Below are positions 54,209 to 64,000 of a DNA stretch of 64,000 nt, piece after piece. How positions within the stretch are numbered: the first letter of the stretch is position 1; each line of letters opens with the position of its first letter. The notes under the pieces were generated by a model. That model saw only the letters and a program-made list of their open reading frames with translations, did no database searches and was not told where the DNA came from. This DNA comes from Stropharia rugosoannulata (lineage: Eukaryota > Basidiomycota > Agaricomycetes > Agaricales > Strophariaceae): NCBI GenBank assembly GCA_028532985.1, contig JANCIK010000010.1, positions 1,674,001-1,738,000 on the forward strand. The letters run 5' to 3'. A program made the translations under genes and the position numbers.

Positions 54209-55700
54209 TAATGCATGACCAGGTAGATGTAACATGGCCCATCTGTCGCTTTCCACAGAGTATTTTAGGCCGGATCCATCTGCTACTCTCCTGTGAGGCA
54301 GCTTCTTTAGAAAGTTTGCACCGCCGCTCAGCTCAGACACAACTCAGACATGATTGTTATTCTCTTTGTCGGGGAGTACTGGAAGCAGACACTAATAATA
54401 CTTTTGGGGCGAGCTTGGGTATACTCGAGCTGTGGGTGTACTGTTCCGAAGTGGTATGTACATACTCACAACTCATATAGTAAATTGTCAGGTCTCAGCC
54501 CACTGCGAGACTTTCATAGCATATGCACGGACTCATACCAGGCTCAAATACATGCCATCTGCTTCGTGAGGTTGCCTGGACTCCGTGAGAGCACCCACTA
54601 CCGCACTGCACCACACACATTCAGTCAAAATGTGTTGTGTACCACCACACCGCACGCAAGCCTCGTGTCCATTGACTTTCCTACCACAAGGCCAGACTCG
54701 ATTAATACATACTTTCCTCTCGTGGCACATGCTTCATGCGCTTGCCTAGAGTCTGTGAGAACACATGCTATGAAGACCGCTCAGCTTCACCACGCATGCA
54801 CAGTCGAAATGCGCTGTGCACCCGCACTGCACTGCACATGCTCAGGAAAAAGGCGCTGCGCACCCATATTGTACCGCACACGCTTGGTCAAAGTGTTTTG
54901 CGCACCACCGCACACACAGATGAAATCTGCTTCGTGCGCTTGCTAGAGTCCGTGAGAACACGCACTATGAAGACCGCTCAGCTTTAACTCGTGTGCACAG
55001 TGGAAATGTGCTGTGCTGCACACCGTACTTGTGTTAGTAATAATGAGCATGAGTTCTGAATCAATCTCAACCCCATACAATATGTTCTGACCCATTACAC
55101 CACGTGAATGTTCAGAACAATGGCCGCAAGATAGGTATGTTGTCTTAGGAAGGTAACTCGCAATTTGGAAGTGATAACTAACTCTACAATAGTCTTTATC
55201 TATTTGTGTCCCTCAGGTTCGCCAATAAAATACAGAATGCTCTACTCCTCAGGATCAACAATGACTTTTCAAGCAGCGGAGACACTTTTATCTTCATTGG
55301 ACCCGCCTGGGTGAAAACGTGCCGCGCACCCGCACCGCACCGCACACGCTTGATCAAAATGTGTTGCGCACCACTGCACACATAGATGAGATCTGCTTCG
55401 TGCGCTCGCCTAGAGTCCGTGAGAACACGCACTATGAAGACCACTTGGCTTCACCTCGCGTGCACAGTCGAAGTGCGCGGCGCACCGCACTGCACCGCAC
55501 ATGCTCAGTGAAAACGCGCCGCGCACCCGCACCACACTGCACACAATTGGTCAAAACGCACTGCGCCTTAACACACCGCACACAGGTCCCGCGACCATTG
55601 CTAGCGCATGCACAGGCTCGGCCCGGCTTAGGTACACAGCCTGACTACCTTTTTTCCCTCGCGGCAGACATATGTCAGCCGCTTTGTGCGCTTGTCATCA
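54209..55700. repeat. About 200-bp degenerate tandem repeats, GCAC-rich
   Basis: Units marked by GAGTCCGTGAGAACACGCAC, CTATGAAGACCGCTCAGCTT and GCACCGCACACGCTTGGTCA recur at about 54545, 54730, 54930 and 55397, with partial copies between. Open frames on both strands here are repeat artefacts. No gene is seen in this 1.5 kb. Confidence 0.8.
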
Positions 55701-55853
55701 ATCAGAGGGAATAGTAATACAGTTTAGATACAAACTTATAGTGACACAGAAAGACGAAGGAAGAAGAGTATTTATTTACAAACACCAAGACAACACACTG
55801 GGAAAGTCACAACTACGGTCAAGGCTACACTAAGACTGCCCGATTACCGACAA

Positions 55854-58800
55854 TTACCAGTACTGAGCCATTCGTGCGTACTCAGCAGTCCTAATCTGAG
55901 TGTTTAACTGAGCCCTGGTTACATTGGAGCTGGCTTCCTGCTGAACTTCATCAAATATTTGCTGTGCAGTGATTGTTCCCCCTGCAGCTAGGTCTAAGTC
56001 AATCTTCACTCCATGTTCTTCTGAAATTGCATTAGCTAATGATACAAGCTGACGAACTTTGACCTTAAGGCTGTGACTGGGTATTTTTGTTTCGAAACCA
56101 CCATAAAGGGAAAAGACGGGGATGTCACAAATATCATGCAGAGACTTCACCCAAAAGGCTTGTATGCGTGGATCGGGAACACCGGGCCAAGACTGTTTCG
56201 CACTCTTCTTGCGCTTGTCCCCCAAGGTGAATGTTGTGCGGATTGCTGGATTATGTGATCGGATTTCCAATGTTTTCCACAAATAGAAAGCGTAGAGGGA
56301 AGACTCAAGCGGGCATCCACAGTTGAGCAGATCCAACTGGCGCACGGTTTCTTCGTCATGAGCACCTTTCTTGACCGCAGGCAGCTTAGGTATACCAGTG
56401 AATTCCACAACAGAGTCGGTCACAACAGTGTGACGATTGTCGTAATGAAAAAGGCACTTTTAATTCCCTTTCTGTTGATGCAAGAATTGGAGTGCAACTG
56501 GAGCGGAGTGGGTAGCAGCTTCTGGAAGATAGCACTGATTGTGGATCACTAGCATCTTGATTGAATGTGGGATAGGTGTCTTGGACAGAAGAAACTTCCT
56601 GATGGAAATACGTCCGTGTTCTATAAATAGAAAGGATGTATTAGCAAACGATACAAGAGCCAATCACTGACCAGACTTACTGATGTACTCTCTCTGATCT
56701 TCCGGGGAGAATGAAGTAAAATCAGTCGCAATCTTGTTTTCATCCTCAACTGGTGTCCTCGCAACAAGCTCGTCGAGCGTTCCATAGATCTTCCCTGTTG
56801 TGTTGTCATCTGAGTCGTAGTCAATATCGCTTCCTTCATCCCAATTCAAATCACTAGGCTTCCACATCAAAATGGACCGCAGACGCTTTCCTGCCGGCTG
56901 ATTTTTTACAGGGCGCTCAGAACTGTCATGCTTGGGTGGCATAGGAATCATTCTATCTAAATCCAGAGCGTGTGATACAACAGTCTTCACTGAAATAGCT
57001 TCCGGAGTTTCGGAACGGAGAGGGACAGCTGTAGGTCGTGTTTCCTTAGCTTCCCTAGTATGCTCTGGTGCGGCAACCTGTCCCAAACATTAAAATGTTA
57101 TTAGAGTTAATTCCAATATATCAGCTAGCTGTGAAAGGCTTACCTGGCTGTCTGCATGTAATGGATTTGATATTGTCTCTGTGGCATCGCCAACTTCAAG
57201 CTATTGAGAGCAAGATGGTAGTCAGTGATGTGATTCAAGTACAATATTCAAGATTGATTTGTGTACCGGCACATCAAGCATTGCACAGTTATTGGCCGTA
57301 TTAACAGGTGACTTAGGCTTGTCGACATCCATATGGTCCGAATCTCCGGGGATTGCATCATGAGACAACTTAAAACCAGGGGAGACTTGACTGGCATTCT
57401 GAAAATCTAAAAGGTACTATTATGCAACGATTAGATAAGAGTGATGGTCGAGCATACCCAAGTTATCTTCTAGAATTACCGAAGATGGACCGGTTGAGGT
57501 AAGGCGTGCGTCATGGTGTGGGTTGGAGTCATCAGGTAAATCAAATGACTCCGCAGGGAAGCCAAGCACTGGGAACCCCGCAGTACAGACCGACGGAACG
57601 GTAACAGGGAGTTGGGAATCAGGGCTGGAATGTGTATCCACGGATGGAGTAGGGTGCACCGGAGGTAAAGAGTCAGCAGGGGACCCAGGTAAAAAAGACT
57701 CTGTAGCACAGCCCGGCAGAGCCTGAGTGGTAGCAGTAGAGTCGAATAGTAAAGCACCAGAGGGAGCAGGATCAGTGCCGTCTACAGGGCTGACTGGAAC
57801 TGGGGTTAAGGTGCTTTCCCTACTACGGGAAATTTGGGAATCATTCCCTGAACTACTAGTATACCACCCCATTGTAAGTTCTTGACATATATAAAAAGTA
57901 ATTTGCTACGTACTTGTCACACATGGAACTGGCTTTACCCAAAGCTTTTAGCGCCCTTGTTAGCCTCATTTTTGCGTGAAGCTTGACTGCTATGTGTAAA
58001 CACCACGAATTGGCCGCGAAATGATAAATTGTCTGACATTATTTACCAAGACAGACTATATATAACGCACCTTTATGTTTCTGTTTTCCTTCCTTCATGT
58101 TGTCATAGGCAATCTGGGCCTCCTGTACCTCCTTCTTTAGACCTTCTAACTTCACTATAATCATTAATTGGGTGTGAAAATGTAAGGATAGCAGTAGATG
58201 AATAATTCAGACAAGCACGTACATTGATCTTGAGCGTCGACATGGAGGCTGTTCATGTTTGGATGTAGACCTAGGTTGCCTATTATGCAGGTAATGATCT
58301 GTTCAATTTGAATGTACATGCACACTTTTATATGTAATGCTTGATTTCAATGACACACATTGGTCTTAGAGCCAAGCCAATTACTATTACCATACGGAAT
58401 TATGTCTATTTATAGTTGAATCGAAGCAAACTGCTCCATACACATGGCTACACAAGTACGGGCATGTGTTGGCCATGCAGAAGTAGAGCCTCATGCTTCC
58501 CTGATAGCCTTGAAACAGTGTCCGCTAGTGAATGGAGCATTGTTCATCAAGAACGATTGCTTTCATGTGAGTATATGTTAAACATCACGGTTCGGGCAAA
58601 TTCCAACTTGGGCAATCGTTCCAGGAGAACAAGATAATGACACTGTGCTACTACTGTATAACCTCTCGTACTAATAAAATTCTCTCAACTTCTGCCTCTT
58701 CCAGAGCTTCCAAATAGCTCATCCTAAGTGTAAACACTCTATTCCTGTCAGTTAAGGGTACATAAGAACTTGTGTAATGGGTACTTACTTATACTCTGCT

Positions 58801-60457
58801 GGGTATAGCTCGAAATAGTTTTTCCTGCCTGCATTCGTCGTGTTGTGAAGCACGCGTGTTTCTGGAGGTGTCTCAAGCCTTTTTACCCGTGGAATATGGG
58901 TTGAAATAGAGGCTATCTTCGACATGCGACGGCTTGGGCTGTGAGGCGGCTTTACCAAATCAAAGCGCGACCATTCTTCTACAGTACAGCTGGTTATGTA
59001 AGTAGTAGTAATTTTTCCACTTAGACGTATAAAAAAAATCTCTTAACTCACCGTGTATCTCCCATGATATCCACCTTTCCCGGCATCTTCTTTTTTATGG
59101 TAGGCAAGCGCTCCTCGTCCAGTGCCAATGTGAGTGGTTTCCCTGGGTAGGGGCTACCATGAAGGGCCTCATAGCTTGATGGACACGAATCAGAGAACCC
59201 CCAAATCCTGCTCCATCGCCTGGTTTCCCCAGGGGGGCGGTCAGGCGTCTGGATAGGACGGCCTGGGCGCGGCTTAGGTGGTTCAACTTCAAAGGGAATT
59301 TCTAATGTATCTTCCGCCTGTGAATAGTAATCCTCTGGTGTTTGACCACAGGATACTTCAATTGCCTGGTTAGTTAGCCTATATCAATGGTATAAGTAAA
59401 TTGGCTCGAGTTAATGAGCTTGGTATGCACTTTTTGGTCCGCGCTCGCTTTTCTTGCATGCGCTGCCGAGACTTCTCTCTTAGTACTAATTTATTCCTGA
59501 CTTTATTTGTAAGTATATCTTCTCAAAGGAAATGGTAAAGTGGATTTGACTTCTTGTAGTACTTGCGTGAAGACGTGGCTCTCTTGTCACTCTGGATTGT
59601 TTCATTGGGCCTATAAGAAGTGTAAGGAATTAGCGCCATGAGTATGCAACTCGTTTGTGAGGGCACTCACAAAGAGTCTCTCATAACGACGTGGCATTAA
59701 TGGATAATAAAATTTGTAAAGTGACACATATATATACCATTGGAAAGGTGTTCCTGAGGAACCTGGAAATTAATGTGTAAGCAATACGTTCACGGGATGA
59801 AGTGCATCCTTTACTGAGCAATAACAATCTACTTAGTACATTACATTACAGGAATTTATCTACGAGGTGGCATTGGGCTCATTGAGCCATTCATCAGGGA
59901 ACATAGGATATACTACATTAGAATCAGCTGTAAATTAGTGAGAAAGGATGTACTAAAGATGAACAAGCAGGTCAACATACTATCATCCCTATAGACGCAA
60001 TCAAAGCGCCTTATAGCATATTCACTCATTTCTTGTAGCCAGAGCGACTCCGCACACTGAGTAGCATAAGTCTTGTGTGTGTTGTTATGACGTCGCAATG
60101 CAACCCCCTCGCTGATAACGAGATGTAGGACAAGCTCGTACAACTGAACAGAGTGAGCCATGTGAGCCACATTGAAACCTAGGTCCTTCTGTACAAAGGT
60201 AAGCCAGCTACTGTAAATATTATAATATGGGACCTCACAAGCTCTGCAGCAATACCCTGTAATACAAGAAGCCCAAGTACTGTATCCGCCTCAGGCGCAG
60301 AATAATGCCTATCGACTGATGAAAGCTCTTGCTCAAAGAATTCCATGAGCTGGTGTTTCTGCCTATTGGTATTGGTGTACCAAAGAGGTGCGTCACCAGA
60401 GCAGTCTGAGCCGGACATTGAAGCGGATGAATTGCTGGAGCTGCCTGAGTCGGCCAT
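55854..60457 (-). CDS. Very large multi-exon cargo gene of outer KDZ element
   Basis: Probably one gene of more than 15 exons and about 1,100-1,300 residues. It starts MADSGSSSNSSASMSGSDCS (60457). Blocks in order: HQLMEFFEQELSSVDRHYSA; KDLGFNVAHMAHSVQLYELV; VYPMFPDEWLNEPNATS; KLVLREKSRQRMQEKRARTK; RRWSRIWGFSDSCPSSYEAL; RRMSKIASISTHIPRVKRLE; a short coiled coil VKLEGLKKEVQEAQIAYDNM; a Ser/Pro/Thr-rich region; RSILMWKPSDLNWDEGSDID; FLLSKTPIPHSIKMLVIHNQ; LNCGCPLESSLYAFYLWKTL and a helical end (DEVQQEASSNVTRAQLNTQI), stop at 55854. I recognise no domain. Two adjacent genes cannot be excluded. One GTTC-N5-GAAC pair lies in an intron-like part at 58.5-58.6 kb. Confidence 0.5.
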
Positions 60458-62060
60458 CGATGAAATGGAGTGGAGGTAAGATGTGGGTAGATCAGTATAC
60501 TTTATCCCAATCTGCGTGCTTTTGTCATCCTTTTCCCATGTTCCTCTCGAACGATTGTTTGTCCTAAGCGATTCAAACTTTGGACGTATGAACCGTGCAC
60601 TCAGAACGATGTGAATTGCGCTGTGCCCACCTTCACATTGTTCATTCAGAACGAAAGTCTACACTAGTCTACAGTTTTTGACTGAGATATTAATATTTAG
60701 ACAAATATAGGCGCCCATTTGGCACTTGTACAGTCACCCTTGGATAGCTCCTAGCCTTCTGAATGCATTATTCTTTTACTTATTCAAGAGGTAAGTTGCA
60801 CAGGAAATGTACTCAGTTAGCCTGCAGGAGGGGCTGCGTGGAATTTCCATTTCCACGCAACAGTATCAGGACTCCTCGATGACCTCATTTGTTCCTCAGG
60901 AACACTGTGTGGTAAGATGCCATAATCGTTCCCCATGCGCATAGATGTAGATTGTTCCTAGGGAACGATGTGCACATATGGTAAATGTACCGTTCATGAT
61001 GAACGATTGCCTTTTGCGTTCATCAGGAACGTTCCTCGCGCACGATTTGGCTTTCATATGGTGTTCCTAATGAACAATTACCTTATGTGTTCCTCAGGAA
61101 CGCTGCATGGTAAGGATGTCAGAATCGTTCCTCGTGCTCGATTAAATTGGCTAATAGCTGCAAAGTAGATGTTGATAGTTCTTCGGGAACGATGTCCACA
61201 TATTCATATGGTGTTCCTAATGAACGATTACCTTATGTGTTCCTCAGGAACGCTGCATGGTAAAGATGTCAGAATCGTTCCTCGCGCTCGATTAAATTGG
61301 CTAATAGGTGCAAAATAGATGTTGATTGTTCTTCTGGAACGATGTGCACACAGGGTCAATATGTCGTTCATAATGAACGAATAGCGCGGTGAGAAGAAAC
61401 AACCGTTCCCCACGCACGATTGACTGATAAATATTAGGCGCCGTTCATAATGAACGAATAGCGCGGTAAGAAGAAACAATCGTTCCTCACGCACGATTGG
61501 CTAATAATAATAGACGTCGTTCATAATGAACGAATACCTCATATATCCCTGAGGAACGCTGTGCAGTAATAAAGAATCGTTCCTCGAGCACACTTGGCTA
61601 ATAAATAGTGGGCGTGCTATTTTGTGCTTTGGGAACGATGCTCACAGATGGCCAGTATACCATTCATGCCGAGAGATGACATCATGTGTTCCTCAAGAAC
61701 TATGCGTCGTGAGAAGTAACAATCCAGCATGCTTCATAGGTTGCGAATATATGTCTTTCATACTGAACCAAGATCTCGTTTGTTCTTCAGGGATACTGTG
61801 TTCCAACTATATTCAATTTAATGCGAAACGCTGCTGAAGAGCACTGGTATATTTATGTTGTATTTACAACATTTCTACTACGAGCGCTGGTAGTCACAAA
61901 GGTCACTGTACCGTAAGCACATATTATTGCCGTATTACGGATCTCATCGTTCCTGAAGAACGCTATAATCAGGTCTGCAGAAGTGGCGCGGCAGTCACGT
62001 TCATAAAGTACGATGCTAGTAGTATAATTGCGTTCCTAAGGAGCGATGAGCCTAACAGCT
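60458..62060. repeat. Right-end array of GTTC-N5-GAAC palindromes
   Basis: At least 18 copies such as TGTTCCTCAGGAACGCT, CGTTCATAATGAACGAAT and TGTTCCTAATGAACGATT between 60541 and 62045 (for example near 60886, 60951, 60992, 61061, 61089, 61211, 61364, 61443, 61509, 61949). Spacing is irregular, with segments of 100-150 bp partly duplicated (61080-61200 and 61210-61330). No gene is seen. I interpret it as the subterminal region opposite the 15.2-15.6 kb array. Confidence 0.88.
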
Positions 62061-62401
62061 ATAGATACAATCACGCGGTACTATGACATGTGACATGTAG
62101 ACACCGGTCCACTAAGCAGTAAGTACCGGTGTGGTACCATGGCATGGCACGGGGTGTTTCGTGGGTCAGTCAGGCTGCCGATATTCGCCTTGTTATCATG
62201 TGCGCCCATATCCATCCTCTGGTTTTGCATGTTCACTTGGACACTTGAATTGAAATACACTTTGCATTGATGGCCTTAATGGAGATACAATTACAGTAAG
62301 CAAGCTTTTGTGTCGGACTACGTTGACAAGCGTCCTATTCGTACATATACAGTGTTTTGAATTTTCAGAGCTTCTGTTATCACTCACAAGAATGACAATC
62401 T
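62061..62401. other. Spacer between mobile nest and TSC2
   Basis: No palindrome of the repeat type and no gene. It contains the nearby words CACCGGTCC and ACCGGTGTGGTACC at about 62101-62140 and the 3' side of the tuberin gene. Confidence 0.4.
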
Positions 62402-64000
62402 TCAGAATGACGTCGTAAAGTCCCGCAGCGCCTCTTGGCTCATTACGCCCTCCGCACTGTCTGCTAGCGTGCCATCTTGAAGCATCTGTTTCTTGAAGCG
62501 TCGAATTGACTCCAGTCGGGCATGCCAGTTCGTTTTCACCATGACATGCTCTCGATCTCCCTGCGTCTTGGAGAATGCAGTCGCGAACCAATCAGCTAGA
62601 AGGCTGAGTTGACGGACGAGTAGTGGTAAATTCTCTGCAGATATTAGCTTGAAGAACCCAATGGGAGCGAACTCCGACATGCCCGGCGCTGACTGTATCG
62701 TGACTTTGAAATACTCGATTTCATGGAAGCTGTTAGAAAACGCGGCAATGGCACCAAGTGAATGCGGCTCGATCACGATATTGACAAATTGAAACGCGGT
62801 CTTCAGCGTATCGAAGCTGTAAGGCAAAGAAGAGTCGTTCCAGACGATTCGTACATGGTCGTTGCCGATGTGTCTCTTCTTGTTATTACAGGCAGGGTCG
62901 TCGGGCCTAGTGGGCATCATCGTAGCGGTGTGGTACAGAATTTGACCTATGTCGTCCCACCAAGCATATGCATATTCACCATCTTCATCCGGATCAAGGC
63001 CACCAGCATATACATCGACCTGACCACGCAGGTTGATGAGTCGTCCTATACCCTCCAAGAATCTTGTGTATGCCGGTGAGCCATGCACGTTGCGCAGTAT
63101 GTCTTCTTCCTGCGTTTGTCCTGGCGCAACGTACATTATTCCGACCTTGTGGGTATCGATAACAGGGATGATATCCAGTGACCTTATGAATCTATTGATA
63201 GCATTACGGTCATGCACGCGTTTAACAAACGGCTCTGTCGCTCCATCAGGAAATGGCGAGAGCTGCAGAATCAGGAAGGACGGGTCTATCTCGACATTTT
63301 TACGTCTTTGCGAAGGAGCTGTGCCACTCCAGACATAGCCCGTAATAGAGTCGGGACGAGCGGGTTCTGTAGAGTCAGGTTGCTTCTGAGTTACCAAGCC
63401 GTGTAGATCTCCCTATTATATTGCGATCAGTTTAACGGTCTTCAAAGATAATTAGTCCTCACAGTTGCAGATATTTGTTCTTGTTCACCCTCCTCTCCTT
63501 GCGGTAGTTCGGTTACGTGCGGTGGGTCCCTCTCCATGATGAGAGCCGCCGGGACAGACAAAATATCTGGAGCAACATCGCCCGGACCTACCATAGGAAC
63601 ATTCTCAACGCGACAAATAAATCGCGAGTATCCGGAAGGGCGGCGCGACATGACTTCAACCCAGCCCGTCTCCGCCACCGTCCGCACCGTAACCACCGAA
63701 TTCCCCATGATCCACGTCTTCTCCTCTTTCGTTTCCGAGCCAGAGTTTGCCGGGTTCGTTACGATGTCGCTAAACACCGAGTTTGCGGGGCGCGGATCGG
63801 CGCTGCCGTAAGTGTACCTGGCTAGCCAATCAAAGCAGACTTCCGTCGGCTCGTCCACCTCGGTATTCCCCTCATTGGCCAGCAGAAGTTGGCGGGTTAT
63901 GTATCGGACATGACGCGGACGATCTGGCAGCTTGACAGAGAGGAACCATATATATACTACGAAATACGATAGGATACGAACGTGCTGGCCAAGCGTCCAT
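62402..64000 (-). CDS. TSC2: Tuberin (TSC2) C-terminal part with Rap/Ran-GAP domain
   Basis: The gene enters from the right edge, so only the C-terminus is here. Exons are 64000-63463 and 63412-62402; the intron joins ISAT to GDLHGLVTQ in frame. The first exon has LPDRPRHVRYITRQLLLANE, VCFDWLARYTYGSADPRPA and TWIMGNSVVTVRTVAETGWV. The second has the Rap/Ran-GAP domain: DTHKVGIMYVAPGQTQEEDI, FLEGIGRLINLRGQVDVYAG, ILYHTATMMPT and the signature HIGNDHVRIVWND, whose Asn is the catalytic Asn thumb. The end is QEALRDFTTSF with stop at 62402. Tuberin with hamartin is the GAP for Rheb and restrains TORC1. A normal host gene with no damage seen, which marks the right border of the mobile nest. Confidence 0.9.

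Larger units (their letters stand above)
15150..62060. mobile_element. Outer multi-gene KDZ-type DNA transposon (CxC5/CxC6), interrupted by later insertions
   Basis: The limits are estimated from the spread of the GTTC-N5-GAAC palindrome. It is dense at 15.18-15.6 kb and 60.5-62.05 kb and scattered at 48.0-48.3, 53.97 and 58.5-58.6 kb. Between these lie a KDZ transposase gene (split), a coiled-coil protein gene (split by a TR-GAG element), a small two-exon gene and a very large gene. Removing the 29.0-kb LTR element and the 3.25-kb TR-GAG element leaves about 14.6 kb. Exact ends, terminal inverted repeats and target duplication were not found, so the limits are an inference. Confidence 0.5.

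Noticed and set aside
54350..55714. Plus-strand Cys/His-rich frames at 54.35-55.7 kb
   Set aside because: They follow the 200-bp GCAC-rich repeat, and their Cys/His content comes from the repeat itself.

Overview
This window looks like nuclear DNA of a mushroom-forming basidiomycete (Agaricomycetes). The evidence is the short introns (about 45-60 nt, GT..AG), host genes with fungal architecture, and family content typical of that class (DUF6533 and DUF6698 proteins, Plavaka and KDZ transposases, Ty3/gypsy elements). All calls come from reading the sequence; no database search was run.

Layout. 0-5.4 kb is a gene-rich left flank: the end of a PARP-like (HYHGTTR-type) gene with broken frames, a complete four-exon GEN1/Yen1 Holliday-junction resolvase gene, and a multi-exon DUF6533-type membrane protein gene lacking its first exons. 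5.8-14.8 kb holds two tandem DUF6698-type genes and an intact-looking ten-exon Plavaka-type transposase gene. About 15.15-62.05 kb is one large nest of mobile DNA. At the right edge is the 3' end of a tuberin (TSC2) gene with its Rap/Ran-GAP domain.

The nest reads like Russian dolls. The outermost layer is a multi-gene KDZ-type DNA transposon (CxC5/CxC6 transposase). Both of its ends, and several internal sites, carry a spaced palindrome GTTC-N5-GAAC. Its transposase gene is split into two halves 29 kb apart (15748-16230 and 45254-47948) by an LTR retrotransposon with 965-bp LTRs that look identical, a TCGC target duplication, a PBS and a PPT. The retrotransposon has gag-pol at its 5' end and a long 3' region with antisense genes. 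Between these lies a second multi-gene KDZ transposon (CxC2 transposase, 24.1-38.7 kb) with its own private palindromes (TCATGCATGA / GTTATGCATAAC), many of them inside introns. A separate 3.25-kb gag-only LTR element (TR-GAG type) has landed in a cargo gene of the outer transposon, with an ACGG duplication.

The two KDZ elements are multi-gene units. The outer one carries a transposase, a nuclear-looking coiled-coil protein, a small conserved-looking protein and a very large multi-exon gene. The inner one carries a transposase, a basic MGRR-type protein, an RNase H1 N-terminal (viroplasmin-like) domain protein, a large homeodomain-like/disordered protein and others. The association of each element with a private, dispersed palindrome is the most interesting signal in the window.
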